This document shows, one piece after another, positions 8,636 through 8,985 of a stretch of 8,985 nt of DNA. Under the pieces are notes generated by a model. That model made no database searches. It was not told the DNA's origin and was given only the letters and a program-made list of their open reading frames with translations. The stretch's first letter is position 1. Every line of letters begins with the position of its first letter. Location of the stretch: positions 1-8,985 of the forward strand of contig DMYZ01000141.1 of NCBI GenBank assembly GCA_003483565.1. Reading direction: 5' to 3'. Made by a program: the position numbers and the translations under genes. This DNA comes from Prevotella sp. (GTDB taxonomy: Bacteria > Bacteroidota > Bacteroidia > Bacteroidales > Bacteroidaceae).

Positions 8636-8770
8636 TCAATACGCCTGGCTACGGTACTGGCGGACCTTACCGCCACAATCACGGTATGACTCGTATAGCT
8701 GCGGGTAGACAGAAGAATGTTTCTTCCCCTCCGCACCGGTCTTTGTTCTTGTCTGGACCTTGATATACAT
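8636..8770 (-). pseudogene. N-terminal transposase fragment, 44 codons
   Basis: ATG at 8770-8768, TGA at 8638-8636. The phrase MYIKVQTRTKTGAEGKKHSS followed by YESYRDCGGKVRQ fits the start of IS1634-like DDE transposases, where a short basic opening leads to an ESYR..GKVRQR strand before LSLG. Here the expected RTVLSLG is replaced by YRSQAY and a stop, so the frame breaks within 40 residues. The start at 8770 is preferred over an upstream in-frame ATG at 8851 because a Bacteroidetes promoter box ends only five bases before it. No DDE residue remains, so no transposase activity can be expected. Confidence 0.6.
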
Positions 8771-8775
8771 CAGTG

Positions 8776-8808
8776 CAAAGGTAGGAAAAATGTGAAACCG
8801 CTGCAAGA
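8776..8808 (-). promoter_or_regulatory. Bacteroidetes-type promoter of the transposase relic
   Basis: On the minus strand TACCTTTG (8783-8776) matches the TAnnTTTG -7 consensus. CTTG (8808-8805) lies 21 bases upstream, in the range expected for the TTTG -33 box, with one mismatch. The relic's ATG follows five bases after the -7 box, so any transcript from it would have almost no leader. The sequence match is seen; activity is inferred. Confidence 0.5.
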
Positions 8809-8813
8809 GCCTG

Positions 8814-8826
8814 TGTACCACACAAA
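8814..8826 (+). repeat. 13-bp direct repeat (TGTACCACACAAA), copy 2
   Basis: Second copy of the 8516-8528 repeat, upstream of the transposase relic's promoter. It is followed immediately by a short palindrome, CAAAAC GG GTTTTG (8823-8836), overlapping the repeat's end. Confidence 0.7.
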
Positions 8827-8925
8827 ACGGGTTTTGAATTCCGATTAGCATTTTTTATGAGAATCCACGGACATAACCGGCTAGTATCGGGCTAATTCCT
8901 AATGAAATTAATAATTCTGTTCACA

Positions 8926-8985
8926 TTATTTAAAGGTCGACTCCGAGATGGCTGCAAGTTGGGTTAAAGGCTCGGTGCCAGAGAT
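8926..8985 (-). CDS. C-terminal tail of a minus-strand frame entering from the right edge
   Basis: The minus strand is open from base 8985 to a TAA at 8928-8926, giving ISGTEPLTQLAAISESTFK. Only 19 codons are visible, too few for identification. The TEP(3 residues)LAAI spacing matches the C-terminal transposase fragment at 8485-8649, which hints that a related gene or relic lies just beyond the window. One other minus-strand frame is also open here for a similar length (through FNPTCSHLGVDL), so even the frame is uncertain. Confidence 0.3.
   Translation of the reverse strand: MSGTEPLTQLAAISESTFK
8946..8958 (+). repeat. 13-bp direct repeat (AGATGGCTGCAAG), copy 2
   Basis: Second copy of the 8577-8589 repeat; it overlaps the first nine bases of the right 19-bp inverted repeat. 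Confidence 0.6.
8950..8968 (-). repeat. Right copy of 19-bp perfect inverted repeat
   Basis: GGCTGCAAGTTGGGTTAAA is the exact reverse complement of 8442-8460. The two copies enclose 489 bp containing the transposase relic and a gene-free stretch (8827-8925) in which I see nothing but short AT-rich sequence. The pair could be arms of an invertible segment or fragments of one duplicated gene end. Confidence 0.85.

Larger units (their letters stand above)
8485..8649 (-). pseudogene. C-terminal transposase-like fragment
   Basis: Minus-strand frame beginning around ARRIDGQ and ending with TGA at 8485-8487. It includes EVEIGQCTEPEEKLAAIYAKLN and a basic tail PPLKRRQKICVVHS, recalling the xPFxRKxxVVH-type endings of IS1634-like transposases. 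It is one frame off from the N-terminal fragment, so no joined protein can be made. The last residues, CKSKKIDT, coincide with an eight-base A run on this strand and may be read-through beyond the original stop. Assignment is tentative: the fragment is short and its family match is by memory. Confidence 0.4.
8485..8770 (-). mobile_element. Degenerate insertion-sequence relic with the transposase core deleted
   Basis: On the minus strand a transposase-like N-terminus (8770 down to about 8655, MYIKVQTR... YESYRDCGGKVRQ) lies beside a transposase-like C-terminus in another frame (about 8649 down to 8485, DGQEVEIG... PPLKRRQKICVVHS). Together they are under 100 codons, against roughly 500-600 for the IS1634/IS4-type DDE transposases whose N-terminus this resembles. 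The catalytic middle is gone and the remnants are out of frame. Clear terminal inverted repeats were not found, so element ends are uncertain. The relic lies inside the 19-bp inverted repeats and is partly flanked by 13-bp direct repeats. Confidence 0.55.

Noticed and set aside
8502..8708. Plus-strand 68-residue reading frame
   Set aside because: It lies opposite the transposase relic, needs a non-ATG start, has no recognisable motifs and is best explained as a shadow frame.
8636..8851. Longer minus-strand reading frame starting at 8851
   Set aside because: Its extra N-terminal residues are translated from the promoter region and do not look like transposase; the start at 8770 gives the family-like MYIKVQTR opening.
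8055..8968. Inversion of 8442-8968 restoring the AlbA_2-type gene
   Set aside because: After inversion the frame would read FNPTCSHLGVDL and stop, still without the FKGP continuation or the C-terminal domain, so neither orientation repairs the gene.
1..8985. CRISPR array, tRNA or rRNA genes
   Set aside because: No regularly spaced repeat series and no tRNA or rRNA landmark sequence was seen on either strand.

Overview
The window reads like Bacteroidales DNA (Bacteroides/Prevotella-type). The coding sequence is AT-leaning, the two main genes lack strong Shine-Dalgarno sequences, a TAnnTTTG promoter box is present on the minus strand, and the transposase remnant resembles transposases I associate with Bacteroides. 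The assignment is inferred from these signs, not from a database match.

Layout. Positions 1-7961 hold two same-strand genes in one tight operon. The first is open at the left window edge: its frame has no stop and no start codon in 1-75, so only its last 594 codons are visible. It ends in TAATG, overlapping by one base the start of a 2058-residue protein. That second protein is a superfamily 2 DEAH helicase with a very long insertion between its two RecA lobes, several zinc-binding cysteine pairs, an MZB/DUF1998-type four-cysteine cluster, and a C-terminal extension of about 390 residues. Size and architecture match DruE, the helicase of the Druantia anti-phage systems. The gene directly upstream sits where type III Druantia places druH, but I could not confirm its family. 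The pair is most simply read as a Druantia type III-like defence operon, or a related two-gene DEAH/DUF1998 system, in which the first protein would recognise or load and the helicase would act on invading DNA.

From 7962 to the end there is no convincing intact gene. The stretch holds a 9-bp perfect hairpin after the helicase stop, a fragment of an AlbA_2/divergent-ATPase regulator truncated at both ends (about 8055-8441, more GC-rich than the operon), and a degenerate transposase relic on the minus strand (8485-8770). The relic keeps the first ~38 and last ~55 codons but lacks the catalytic middle. Two 19-bp perfect inverted repeats (8442-8460 and 8950-8968) bracket this relic, and two pairs of 13-bp direct repeats lie in or around it. 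The right edge carries the last 19 codons of a minus-strand frame. This debris field is what one expects at the border of a defence island. The 19-bp inverted repeats could also mark a segment able to invert.
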